Part shown: positions 33,313-46,038 of the stretch, piece by piece
Numbering within the stretch: the first letter of the stretch is position 1
Layout: each line of letters starts with the position of its first letter
NCBI GenBank assembly: GCA_025200525.1
Contig: CM045770.1
Coordinates: 129,422,200 to 129,486,199 of the forward strand
Source of the DNA: Camellia lanceoleosa
Taxonomy: Eukaryota; Streptophyta; Magnoliopsida; Ericales; Theaceae
Length of the DNA stretch: 64,000 bases
Direction of reading: 5' to 3'
Program-made: the position numbers and the translations under genes
Notes under the pieces: generated by a model
The model's input: only the letters and a program-made list of their open reading frames with translations
What the model was told of the DNA's origin: nothing
The model's database searches: none

Positions 33313-35134
33313 AGTGGAATAGTAGAAAAATAATTTCATTTTCATGTTGAAGCAAGTTTTTTGTGTATATGATGCAAGTCCTTTCTTGTGAATGATGCAA
33401 ATCTTTCTTGTGTGTCAGAGTAGAAATAAAAATGAAAATCATCTATAATTTAATTATTCTTTTACTGTCCCATTTAATTGCAATTTCTCCTAAAATATAT
33501 GCATATATGGTTCGCGAAGTCTAATGCGGATTCAGCAGAAAAATTGTTAGTTTTTAACTGTGATATGTGAACTTGACCCTTATACTTTTCCACCAATCAA
33601 TATGGCAAGATGGGCTGGACAAATCTGTTTGGAAGAGCAGAAATCAAGAAGAAACTACTTGAGAGAATTGCAAATCTTAAACTTACTAGAGAGAATAACA
33701 TGTCTATCAAGTCCAAAAAATCAAACTGTAAGTCTTCTGTGTTATAATAGACATTGTCTTCTAGCTTTGGTTGTTATTTCTTGCTTAGGCCTAGTTCTCG
33801 AGCAGTGAACGCATTTTTGGTGCTAGCCTTTGAATTGATTGCTTTGCTATGAGGGCTTGCTCAGCTCAGCCATCGTTCAGTAAAATTTTCTAATTAGTGC
33901 CATTTTTTTTTAATTTCCAGATAAAAAAATATCCGTAAAAAAAAATTAAATAATTTTACAAAGAAAAAGTATGCTAAAAGTTAAATATATATATATATTA
34001 TTATCAACTTCTTTTGTATATTTATTTTAATTTTTTTTTTCAATTTTAGAATCTTCTCTCGTATGACCAAAAAGTTGAAAGCTTTTTTGAAAAAAATAAA
34101 AAATAAAAATCACTAAATACTAAAAAAGATGTCAACAAAAATTACTCAAAGGTTTTTCATTTTTTTGGGGGCTGGATTGCCTCAGATCTAGATTTGGACA
34201 GGAGGATATTGTTTAGATCCGTGAAACCAATCACAAGTCTCATTTTGATTATTTGAACGGTTTGTTTTGTAGTGCTATTCGTGTGTATCACCCCAAAAAA
34301 TATTAAATCGATCCGATAATTATAGTGGGCTCAAATTATCACGTTTGTCACTAAAAAAAATAAATGATCTATTTTAAAAAATATAGTTGTCATCCATTTT
34401 TTTAGAGACAAATGTAATAAATTGAATAGATTACGATTATCAAATCAATTTTTTTATTTTATTTTATGGATAATACACATGAAAGACCCTACAAAATTAA
34501 GAGATCATCTAAAGGAGACCCATTGTGGGTTCTATGGGGCAGACAACACTCTCTAGTCCAAAACCCACCATTATATGGAATTGACTTTTTTATTTTTTTT
34601 ATTTTAGTAAAAAAAAAAAAAATGAATTGTTCAAAAAAAATTATACTTTTAGATACTCAACTAGACAGATTAATGAATGAATAAAAAATCCACTAAAAGC
34701 CACATTGGTTCTTTTTTATTCTTTTTTTTCCTTTAATTAAGTTTTTTTAGATTTCTTTTTTCTTATTTCTTTTTTTTCTTTCTTTTGAATTTGTAGATCC
34801 TTGTACACAGTAGTGAAAATTAAAAATTTTGACACAATGTTTATAAAAAATCATTGAAAAATATTTAAAAATGTACCTTGTTTTAAACTAATGCCAAACC
34901 CTACAGATGTGAAAATGGCCCACTGACCCGCCCAAGCCCGACCTAGCCCAAGAGCCCCAAGCCTGGGCTTGGGCTTGGGATTTTGCAGTCCCGTCTGGCC
35001 CGATTTTGGCTCGTCATAGCCCCTTCCTAACTCGTTGACCTGATCGGGCTAGACTTGACTCAAAAATTGGTGCGTTACGTAGCTCATTCTACCGGGTAGT
35101 GAATTTTTTAAATTGTGATATTTTTTACCAATCA
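33313..35134. other. AT-rich spacer
   Basis: No gene, and no intact element boundaries. 34912-35060 is a G/C-richer patch (GCCCGACCTAGCCC, GGGCTTGGGCTTGGG) of the kind found in degraded hAT elements. Short frames at 33560 and 34466 look fortuitous. Confidence 0.45.
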
Positions 35135-35963
35135 GAGCATCTGCCAAATTTTGGCATTACTACAGTACTAAAATGTTAAATTTTAACAATCCTGCTCAAA
35201 TGTACAAATATCATTTTTTGATACAATTATATCTCCCTTCGCATTCAGTTTTTTCAAACATTATTTTTTCAACCACTAACCAACTTTTTTGGCACAATAA
35301 TCTTGCCACTTCAATTACAATTTTCAAAATTTTAAATCACATCCCAAAAAAAAAAATGAGGAAAAAAAAAAACTAAAAGAAATCTATAAAAATAACTCCT
35401 CCAACAACTCTGTCTTACTCCAATCTGTGAGAGCAAGCGAAATAAAAATCTAACCCCCTCCGAGCGTCTCTTATCTCCTCCCCAATCTGTTTCTTTTTTC
35501 CCAATTTAGGCGCATCCCTCTCACACTCTCCCACATAAGAGAAAACTAAGCATGAAAATTGAGTTGGGGTGTTAACACCACAGCTCAATTTTATGAGTTT
35601 ACACACTAGTATCATCACTGAAAACTTGTGAAATTGAGTTGTGGTATCGACACCAGTGAAAGAGTGAATGTTGACACCACACCACACAATTCAATTTCAT
35701 GAGTTTTAAGTGTCAAAATCACAACTCAATGTCATCATGAGTTTCTAAAAGAGTGAATGTGGAGGAAAAGTGATTCTGTCAAAATATTGTAGGTGTGCAT
35801 TGAAGCACGATTGTTATAATTTGATATTTTGACACTGTAGTAATGTTGTAATTTAGCAATAGCATGCCAATATAGCAAAATTTTGATTCCTTCTTTTTTG
35901 TTTTGTTTTGTTTTTTTTTTTTTTGATAGGGGCCAATATAGGAATTGTGCATTGGAGATGCCC
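35135..35963. mobile_element. Possible PIF/Harbinger-like non-autonomous element
   Basis: GAGCATCTGCCAA at 35135 and inverted GGGCATCTCCAAT ending 35963 agree at 10 of 13. Just inside both ends lies ATTACTACAGT (35156-35166 and inverted at about 35838). GAGCATCTCCAA ends are frequent in plant small elements. No target duplication found, so uncertain. Confidence 0.3.
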
Positions 35964-36888
35964 AGCTGCATTTTTTTTTTATAGCAAATTACCATATTAT
36001 AACTATAGCAATGCATATTTATGGCAAATGCATTGGAAAACTCTCAATATGTTAATGTTTGACTTTGATCTAAATGACAAATTTTCAACAATGGTAACTG
36101 TACACATAAAATTCTTGTTTGCAAAAATATAGATAAAAAAAATAGAGTAACGAATATAAATATTAATTTAAAATAATGTGCGTACAACTTTTGATGAAAT
36201 ATCTAACAAAAGAGTCTTGCTTCATTCATACACAAAGTGGCGCCCAATGACGTGGCGCGCTAATCGGTCGAAATCAAAAAAAAAAAAAAAAAGGAAAAAC
36301 TGTTTTTTCGGACCAACCCCCAGCTGACACCTCACTGGGTGTCACCCCCAGCTGGGGGTAGAAATCTTTTTCCCTAACAAAAATATCTTTTGATATTTCC
36401 CTTAAAAAGTTGATTCGAGAGCTTGATAACTTATATTGTTCCCTAATCAAATGGCAATATCTCCTCTAAGTAGCACGAAGAAGATTGAAAAATCTAAAAT
36501 TCCCGAAATATTGATTCGTGGTTATGTTTCAATTTTAAATAGTGAATACCAATCCGAATCAAACAATCAATAATAAATCAACACAATGATTTAACGTGGA
36601 AAAAAATCACAATTGAAACACCTCCAATTGTGATAAAAAAAATCACAAGCCAAAATTACAAAACAATTTACTAAGAAGACAAAAAGGGAATTACACATGT
36701 GTATCCTCAATTACCTAGCGAATCTATACCTAAATTGAACCAACCTCGATATACCTCTTCCACCACTGTCTTCACCTCGAAACTGTCTTGTCCAACGTTG
36801 AATCCACAATACTGATATTGAATCTACAACGATGAGCCACTCCAGAATCCACCAAATCTTTAGGCCTAAGTTTCCAGGAATTCTGCCA
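35964..36888. other. AT-rich spacer with one strong inverted repeat
   Basis: No gene seen. 36325-36358 holds TGACACC-TCACTG-GGTGTCA followed by the 14 bp palindrome CCCCCAGCTGGGGG. Confidence 0.5.
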
Positions 36889-37709
36889 TGACCCGAACCC
36901 GTCCCTAAAAGTTTGGCTCATAACCGGCCGGTATTCACTTGATTACCTTCAGCCTCAAACAAACATACAGAGTAATTTTAGTAATGGGGGCCAAAAGCGG
37001 AAGTATACAACTAAACAATGAGTCCATTGAGCTATACCAATATGAGCAAAAAGTAACACATCCACGTCATTTACATGCCCATGCAAAAAGAATATAAATA
37101 TCGAAAGAAATTTGTGCATAACGTTTACAAACTCAAGACCACAATTGCAAAAACAAAATAAATTCAAAGTACGATGTGAGTCAAAGATAAAACTCCATCT
37201 CAGAGGTGTGACTCGATTGGGTCTAAAAAAGAATTGCTCCTGAAGTTGACTCTAGGGGTGTGCTCCATGCTGCGGATTACCTACATGTGCATATATAAAA
37301 TTGGGTAAGTGAAGCTCAATGAGTAACAATACAGTAAAACAGTGTAAATAGATAGCCATATGATTCTTACAATACCCAAAATCGTATAAACAAAACAGCC
37401 TTAGGCCCAATCATATTTCAAAACGGCCTCAGGCTCAACATATAACAAAATAGCCTCGGGCCCAATCATATATCAAAATGGCCTTGGGCCCAACGTATAT
37501 CATAATGACCTCGGGTCCAACGTATATCAAAACGGCCTCCAGCCCAATCATATTTCAAAACAGTATCGGACCCAACATATAACAAAACGACCTTGGGCCC
37601 AACTTATATCAAAACGGCCTCGGGCCCAACATATAACAAAATGGCCTCAAGCCCAATCATATTTCAAAAAGGCCTCAGGCCCAATATATAATAAAATGGC
37701 CTTGGGCCC

Positions 37710-39969
37710 TATAGCGATTCTAGTTTTAACCCGTCACTTGTTGTAATCTGGACTCTGGTTTGTATGGTTTTGAATGGTTATTCATATCTTGTTTCCCTTG
37801 TCTTCCCTCTATTTTGGTTATCAAGTTGTAGTTATGTGTTTGGAACAGGTTGGTTGTTTGTTTTTCCAAACCTTTGTTACCCAGATTTTGGCTCTTCTGC
37901 TCGAGCAGGTATTCTTGCGCTTGAGCGGGCTTCACAGTTTTTGTTCCTTCGCTCAAACGGCCATTCTTGTGCTCGAGCGAGCTTTGCAAACTCTCAGTAC
38001 TTTGCAAGTCTACAAAACTATTGGGAGAATGATTTTTACGCTCAAGCTTCGTTTCCTACGCTCAAGCGGGTGGGTGCTCAAGCAACATTTCTTGTGCTCA
38101 AGCGTTGGTTTGTTGTCTGCAAAACTTCTGGACGTGTGTTTTCTACGCTCGAGCGGCGAATCCTTGCGCTCAAGCGGTGAGCGTTCGTTGTGTCTTAGAG
38201 CTCGAGCGGCCTTTTCTGCGCTTGAGCGGAACAACTTTTTTTTGTGTTTGACGCTCGAGCGTCAACTCTTCTGCTCGAGTGGACTGTGCATATATCATAT
38301 AGCGAAAATGACACTTTATATCACTTTTGCATTCTTATCTCTTTCTAAAACTTTCCAAAGACCTAGATCTTGACTCTCTCTCTCTAAAACACTCTCTCTA
38401 CATTTTGACCAAAATCCTTTGGGTTTTCTACCCTGGTCTATTTGAGAAAAAGTTAGAGCATTCCAAGAGCTTCATTTTGATTCGATTGGAGCGTGGTCTC
38501 GGTGTTGTTAAGGGTTCTACTTTGCTTTGCTTGGTCTTCTCTTTTGAGGTAAGGATTTTTCTACAGTCTTATATGGTTTTTAACTTAGTTATTTGGCATT
38601 GTGTAATAATGTTGGGATTTGGGAGTAGGTTGAACAAACCTAGGGTGGTTTGGGTGTGAAATGAAAAGAGGGGTTTTTGGTGAATGTGAAATAAATGAGT
38701 ATGGAGTTTGAATATAAGGTCATGTTGTGTCAAAATAGTAGATTTTGAAACTTAGGTTAATATTTGGGGAAAAAAAAAGGGGATTTTGCCCTAGTTGGAT
38801 TTAATTGTTATTTTGTATAAATAATTAAAATTGACATTGAAAATGTGAAATTTGATGATTATGGATGTAAATGGTGGATTGGATATGTATTATCTCACAC
38901 TCTTTGGAAATTTTGAATAAACTATCTGTCTTGAAATTGAATATTTGTTTAGAAATAACTGTATTGGGCTATCAGTGGAAGATAGTTATGATTATTGTAG
39001 ACATTGCATGAGAATTAGGTGAATTAAAACTAATCCATTGTTGGTTATCATTGAATATGATCATGTTTTATATATATTGTATATATATGTTTCTTTGGGA
39101 GGCAAAAAGAGATGTACTCCAAGTATGATTATGTTCTTAGATACATTGTATATGTATGTTTATTTGGGAAGAGAAAGAGGATGAACTCCATTATTTGGGA
39201 GGAGAAAGGGGATGGACTCCATTGAAATTAAGTTAGCCAGAGTATGTGAAAAACCCAAAATTATACATGGGTACCGATCCCACAGATGAAATATCCGTAA
39301 AATGGTAGATTGAACTGTTTATATGTGTTTTGTGTGATTTGAAAACCATTAAGTTGTAGTCTCAATTTGGTTGTTAAAGGATAATGGCTTTGACTTATGA
39401 ATTGAGTAGAATGAATGAAGTGAAAATGAATTGAAGAAAAATGAATTAAGATTTGAATTTGGTATCTTATGAGTATACGAATTTGTGAATGTTTCGTCAC
39501 AGACGTTGTGTATGCACATTTTACTTATATCTCCGCTAAACCTCATATTTTGTGTTAGATGATTCCTACTGGGCTATGGCTCACCCTTTTTGGAAAAAAC
39601 ATTTTCAGGCGTTGGTGACATGCCTCCGCCAAGGCAATAGCTTGGAGGGACATTTGGGAGCAAGAGCTTCTTTGTTTTTGATTGTATATTTTTGTAAAGC
39701 CAAGGGCTTAAGATGTAATGAGCGAGGCTCACTTTTGTGTAACCAAGTAATGACTTGGGAAAATGTAAGCCCATAGGGCATTTGACTATGTGTTTAATTT
39801 CATTTCTCTTAATATTACAACACATGCTGTAGATTCAAAATGAATATTTGTGAATGTATAACACATGTGTTAACTTTTGTAAACAAACTCTGATGAATGA
39901 AAACATTTTATTTCTGTTATTTCTTCCATTTTTAAGTTAGATCTATTGTATTACTTTGGGGGCGTTACA
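37710..39969 (+). repeat. Solo LTR inserted in the tandem array
   Basis: Flanked by GGCCC on both sides (37705-37709, 39970-39974). Starts TATAGCG and ends GGGGGCGTTACA; a TG start mutated to TA is likely. Contains ACTGGGCTATGGCTCACCC near 39568, typical of Tekay/Del-like LTRs. 2260 bp with no internal region, PBS or gag, so a product of LTR-LTR recombination. Confidence 0.75.
37899..38282. repeat. Cluster of GCTCGAGCG palindromes
   Basis: Fourteen copies of GCTC(G/A)AGC or GCTTGAGC, irregularly spaced 10-67 bases apart, within the solo LTR. Two further copies lie in the other solo LTR (45613-45650). Open frames reading through this region are a by-product of the repeat. Confidence 0.8.
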
Positions 39970-41331
39970 GGCCCAACGTATATCAAAATGACCTCAGGCC
40001 CAACATATAACAAAACGGCCTTGGGCCCAACGTTGCACATGTCATATAATATTAATGAGGTTTCTCATTTCAAACAAATCACAATGTTGGCACCATTCAC
40101 CGTTCATGGTTTGAGGTACATAATAACGAACATATAAATATTGTATTATTACTCACAATGGAATGGATCTTGTGGCATTTCCTCCGGCACACGACCTACA
40201 CCAAACATGTCACACACATATCCGATAAGTAATTCACTTCAATTTTACTCTTTTCTTTCATTATTCACAACATTCTTTAATGAGTTTATATTCATCATTT
40301 CACTCCCAAAAAGCACTAAATAAGGTTGGGAACGCATTTCGGAGGTCAGGGGTAGCAAGACAAAATAGCACAATTTTTTTCCCGGTTTGGCCGTACGTGT
40401 AGCCGGTCCAGCCACTCGAACGGTTTGGCTCCGCACGCACAGAAATGGCTGCCGCTCGAGTGCACAGTGAGGAGTGGGTTTAGGCTTAAATCTTGGGCGC
40501 TCGTACGAAGCCCAAGGCCGCACAAGCGGTCTGGGCTCACTCAAGCAGTCTGAAAATGGCCAAAAATGCCAAACCTTCCTAACTCATTTCTAAGCTCAAA
40601 TTCAAGCAAAAACAACTCAAAAACATGATATCTAAGCACGATACAAGTGTAATTCCACATTAAACATATCAATCTTACATCAATAACAATTCCATAGTCT
40701 CATATTTTCACAATTTCGTGGTTTATATACACAAGTTCAAAATATATATATATATTCATGAATGATTTTCTCACAAATCTTGTTTGTATGAACCATCTAG
40801 GGTTCGTTTCATGGATCAATCATAAAAATGAACTCAAATCAAACAATGGTGTAGAGATTAAGGCCCAATTTCATGCCTTTAGTCCTAGTCACTACACAAC
40901 TCAAAACCCTAGTGTAGACACCTCATTTTTGACCGTCCTCAAGACTTGGTTGTGCTTGTAGGTACACCCAACAACTAGTTCGTTTGCTCGCTGAGTACTC
41001 GACTGTCGCGGCGGAACGTCACCGGTTCGAGCTTCTCGGACCTTGTGTCCTTTCTGCCCCTTTTTTGGACCTTGGCTAGGTCCTTTCTTAGTGGACCTTT
41101 TGGTGCACTGCCGACCATGTCTTTGTGCCTGCTAGCCTTTGGTGATGCCCTGCCGGCCAGTGGTGAGCCATTGCCGGCTATTGATGATGGCCGGCACCTC
41201 CCCTATCTCAGCTGGTTTTCCTCCAGATCTTTTGAGCCAGCTGGTTTTTTGTTTGCTCCCCTCTATACATGTGTATGGAGGGATAGAACCCTTGTAGAGC
41301 TTCTTGAAGAAGCTTTAGCTTTGCATTCCTC

Positions 41332-41338
41332 TATATAA
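41332..41338 (+). promoter_or_regulatory. TATA box of the element B LTR
   Basis: TATATAA followed after about 45 bases by a CT run (41391-41403). Equivalent to 9230-9236 of element A. Confidence 0.6.
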
Positions 41339-41570
41339 GGAGAGTTCCTCTCTCCTTAGAAAGGGTTGAGCACTTTGACAAGAGATATACCTCTCTCTCT
41401 CTATATTGTTGGTGTTTTGTGCCTTGAAGTTGGATTTCCTTGCACTTTTGCACTACAACCCTTAGAGACACAGCACCACCATTGGACCAAGGTTATTGGG
41501 AGGTCTTCTTGAGGTCTGAAAGTGAGTTTCTACCCCCTGAAGTTGCTGGTTTCGAAGAGAGTCTTCAAGG

Positions 41571-41576
41571 GTGAGT
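41571..41576 (+). promoter_or_regulatory. Splice-donor-like site in the B leader
   Basis: CAAGG/GTGAGT, conserved with 9478. The possible acceptor TTTTTGCTAG ends at 49333. Confidence 0.4.
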
Positions 41577-42848
41577 ATTTTTCCCATTTTAGCACTTTCT
41601 TGTACCTTGTTTTAGCCCTCCTTGCATATTGATTTGGGCTTTTCTTATAACTGGAAAAAGTCTTGTATTTAAGTGCTTTTGAAGTTTGTTTAAGGCCTTT
41701 TTGCTGTTAGGGGTGTGTAACCCCCTTGCATGCTTTGTTTGGTTTTGTTTCAAGCCATTCCTTGAGGCCTCCGAGTTAGCCTTGGTTTGGCCTCCTTACC
41801 ACTGAAATCCAGTGGATTTTCAGTGGTAAAGGTGTGGTTTTGAGGTCCTCAATCAGAGGGGGTGGCCCCCTCTCTTTTAATTCCTCTTTGCTTGCATTTT
41901 TGGCCTTCCAAAGGACCATCCCTCTATGCATTTTTGAGGCTTGGTTCAGGCCTATTTTTGTGACTTTTAGGACCTTCCTTGGACCTATCCATGGCTGGTT
42001 TGGTCATATTTTGCATGCATCTAGTATGTGTAGTGTAACTCCATTCATAGCTCATCAAACTAGCATGTGTGCTTAGCTTGTGTTGAGTCCATTTCAGTGG
42101 CTTTTTGGTGGTGTTTTATCATGCCATGAATCTGTTTTGGGTTGGTTTTATCACTTCATGCTTGCATGATATACTTGTAGTGCAAATCTCCTAAACTAGC
42201 TTCATATGCTCCATACTTTGCCATGTCATGCTAGCTTATTTGGTTTACATTTCAGCATGTATTTGGTCATTATTTGGCATGTTATGACCTTATCCATAGT
42301 TGGTTTGATCATCCTTTGCATGCTCCACATAGGTGTAGAACAAATCTTGTTTACTAGTCCTTTTGTGCATGATGTTTTGACCAATCATACTAGCATATTT
42401 TGGCTTCGCTCTAACATGATTTTACGCTTATTTTGGGCTGTCCTTGGACTATTTTAGGCTGCCATGGCCATATCTCTCGTGCTTTGTATAGCTATAGTGT
42501 AAATGCTTAGGCTAGTCTTGGGTTTTGAGACCCCTACCATGCCATACATGTGATGTTTGCATGCTTTGCCCTCATTCCATATGCTATTTCAGTCCATGAA
42601 ATGTTGTCATACACTTGCATTTGACATGCCTTGAATACTTCATAGAGCTTGTGCTTTATGCCTCAAGAATTGACTTTTGTGCATGCCATGGAGCACAAGC
42701 CTTTGGCTCATCATTTCAGTGCATTTTGGGTCTTATTATACCATGGTGCAACTCTATTTTATGTTGTCCAAGTCTTGTCACGATTGGTTTCAATAAGTGT
42801 AGTACATTGCCTCTTTAAAGCCTTACATGCTTCATGTTTTTGGCTTTG

Positions 42849-45800
42849 TGTCACGACCCAAAACTCGCCCCTAAAAGTTTTGGGCATGACCTATTCAGAA
42901 ACGGACCTTTAACCTGTTATATATAACATATGGGGCTTGAGCAAAAGTATTATCAATATAAAATAACATAAAACATCATCCATTGAGCTACCACTACCAT
43001 GCCAGGATCGCACACACATTGCATTAGATACACGATATATATAGAAACATACACCCGAACTTCGGTTACACACTTATACATTCATACTTAAACCCACAAT
43101 TGGGCGAGTAACGAAAATATTAAGGAAAGACAACCAAAGCATAAATCAATAACCTAAAAATACTTTACAGAATGCACGGCTTGGTGGTGCTGGGCGTATC
43201 AAAGTCGACAAGAGAAAGACGAGCCTTAAAGGTTAGGCACGAACTCGGTTGATTACCTCTGAGAATAGGCAGAGACAAAATACAGAATGAGCGAACTCAG
43301 TGAATAATAGTATATAAATAATGCCATAACCATGTGATTTATGCATTTCAGAACTTTGTAGGACAACTTTGTCAATTCACAATTCTACAATTTGGCCCTT
43401 GGCCCGAGAGTTCACACATTCACAAAAGGGCCATTGAGTTTCATAGATTCACAATTTATCATATTGGACCTCAGTCCTTTGGATTCACAAGTTCACAAGT
43501 GAGTTCACACATTCACAAAAGGGCCATTGAGTTTCATAGATTCACAATTTATCATATTGGACCTCAGTCCTTTGGATTCACAAGTTCACAAGTTCATAAA
43601 TTCATATTTCACATATTGGCCCTTGGCCTCATAGCTTCATAGCTCACAAATGACCCTTGGCTATATAGGTTCATAGCGCACAATTCTTTTGATACCTTCC
43701 ATAATTTCACAAGGTGTCACATATAGCTTACATAACTTCACAACCTCTTTCGATGTTTCCATAATTTCATAATTCACAGGTTGGCTCTTGGCCTCATAAT
43801 TTCATAATTCACAAGTTGGCTCTTGGCCTCATAATTTCATAATTCACAAGTTTATACTTTTCATATCTTCACAAATTTGCTTTAAGCCCAGTAATGTACA
43901 AAACGGCCATAGGTCTAGAAATATCGGAACGGCTTAGTGGCCCCGAAATAACATATGTATGGACTCAAGAGGTGGCTCGTACGGATTCTAGAGATGGCTC
44001 CCACCAAAGTGTAGCACTTAGTTCTGTACAGCACTTTGTTCCATAACATAAATCCATAAATGTCATCATGTCATAATATAAACGAAACGAACATCATAAC
44101 AGAATAACCACAGATATTATCATAATAGACTGGTCATATAGTCATTCAGAGGCACATCGATTCTTCCAATCATTTACATGAATTAATGTAGTCAGTTTAC
44201 GTGTAACAGAATACTAATGATAATCATTAGCAATACGTATAACGTATCTCACAAAATGTACAGGTGCCATCACAATGCTATTTGTAGGGACAAAATAATT
44301 ACCTCATACCAGTCTTAACCATCCTCGATAAAACTAAATAGTTCGGGATACATAAGCATCATTGTTCTATTTGTTCACCATGAATCATTAAGCTTAATCT
44401 ACGGATAACAGAATGTTAATAATGTCTTTTAAACACACTACTCTATAGATTATAGCACATTACCGAAATCATTAATCATAGACGGAATACAGAATAGTTT
44501 CAGAGTCAAATCAATGGATGCTAATTCCTTCTATATTCACACCAATTTTCAAATACAAACATGTTAACATAATTACCATGGAAAAATGGAATATTAATAA
44601 TAATACTCATTATTAACAGTAATTGATGTACGTTTGTAGTACTATTACTCACAGTGTTCAGGTGCTTGGTCCGCCCCTGTAGCTGACCCTACACAATTCA
44701 CGTAAGTCAAACATAATTTATCATAGTACATCACCATTCAATTCAACATTTTCAACACAACATAACTTCAACAAAAGTCAACATTTAGTTCATCAACACC
44801 ATTTATAATTTAACATAATTCAAAATAAATCCTTGAATCCCATTTCAACATTCCAAAGCCAAGTTCATATCATTCATACCATTAATAGATTATTTCCCCA
44901 ATTTTCATTCACATAAAAGCATGAATTCCAATGTTCATAACAAAGTTCATTCGCAAATTTTAAACATAATTCTCAAACATTTCCAAATTCTAATTAAACT
45001 TGAACACATATAATTCAATACCTCAATTTCATTATTCTACTTTCAATTTAGGCCAATTCATTGGTTATCATCATTAATCAACCTAGGGTTTCAAGAAAAT
45101 ATTGAAATTTCAAGAAAAATTCTAACTTATTAACCCATTACTTTTTATTCCAATTTTCCCAATGATTATACATCTAGGATTCACAATCCATCATTTTAAC
45201 CCACCAATTTAACTTCCAACATCTCCAACTCTAAACCCCCATTTCTCATAATCAACACTACACTAGATGTTCAAAACAAATATGGGTTTTACATTTATAT
45301 ACTCAAAAGTATCACAAATCTATCTATCAATGGAAGCATGAAGGAGAACTAGGACCCTACCTCAAGAAACAAGCAAAGGGACGGAGCTTTAATGAGAATC
45401 CTTCGCAAATCCAAGTTCCAATCGGTTAAGAATGTTGATCATTTCTTGTTCTCCATCCTTGATGCAAGAACCATGGTGGATTGTTGATCAAAGTAAGGGA
45501 AATCAAGGTTTTGGGGGCTAGGGTTTCGGACCTAGAAGGAGAGGAAGGAGGAAGGAGATGAAAAATGCCAAAAGTGATCCAGAAATGCGATTTAAACTTG
45601 CTGAATTCGCGTCCCCCGCTCGAGCGTCGCTTCCCACGCTCGAGCGTACCTGCTTTCAGCACAGATTCCAAAACTTTGAACAGGCGTAACTCTCTTATCC
45701 GGACTCCGTTTTAGGTCATTCTTGTGGGCAAATTGAAGCCCCGGAGATAAGCTTTTTAATGGTTCTAACCTCACATCCAAATTCAAATTGTGGAAAAAGA

Positions 45801-46038
45801 AAAGGACAAAAGAGTGACGGCTGGTCAAAAATTCAAACTCAAATTTGGGACTTTTTATCTAATCTTATCTATATATCTTATTAAGGTTTCAATCAAGGTT
45901 CCAAACATTATCCAAGGGTCCTCAATTATAATATTTAAATTTCACTTACTAACCCATCAATATCAAGAGTCCGACAACCATACAAATTTTAAGGTGATAG
46001 GCACCACTATACATCAATTTAAAATCCGGGTCGTTATA
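42849..46038 (-). repeat. Solo Tekay/Del-like LTR inside the LTR of element B
   Basis: Flanked by CTTTG (42844-42848 and 46039-46043). Plus-strand edges are TGTCACGACCC and GGGTCGTTATA; internal landmarks put the LTR on the minus strand, ending GGGTCGTGACA. The B LTR is continuous across it, so it arrived after B. No gag or pol, so a solo LTR. It holds an exact 93 bp tandem duplication (43408-43593) and T/A-rich non-coding sequence. Confidence 0.8.
43408..43593 (+). repeat. 93 bp exact tandem duplication
   Basis: The block starting GAGTTCACACATTCACAAAA occurs at 43408 and again at 43501 with no difference seen; a recent local duplication within the solo LTR. Confidence 0.85.

Larger units (their letters stand above)
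37395..40030 (+). repeat. GGCCTCGGGCCCAACATATA array (27-28 bp unit)
   Basis: About 11 units in 37395-37709 of the form AACGGCCTCGGGCCCAACAT plus ATAACAA, and about two more at 39970-40030. The array is continuous if the solo LTR 37710-39969 is removed, which fixes the LTR as a later insertion. Confidence 0.8.
36889..40912 (-). repeat. Degenerate Tekay/Del-like LTR, interrupted and truncated
   Basis: The left end CCATGACCCGAACCCGTCCC resembles the left end of the 42849 solo LTR (TCACGACCCAAAACTCGCCC), implying minus orientation. It contains a 27-28 bp tandem array (37395-37709 and 39970-40030) split by the solo LTR at 37710-39969. The right end is lost at or near 40912, where element B begins. 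Weak GCTCGAG motifs occur near 40455. No coding sequence. Confidence 0.45.

Noticed and set aside
33560..33808. 82-codon frame downstream of the CAD gene
   Set aside because: No recognisable motif, no neighbouring exon signals; possibly a worn fragment, but I cannot support a gene.
37764..38373. Long overlapping open frames of 138 and 199 codons
   Set aside because: Their content comes from the repeated GCTCGAGCG motif in two frames inside a solo LTR; no domain.
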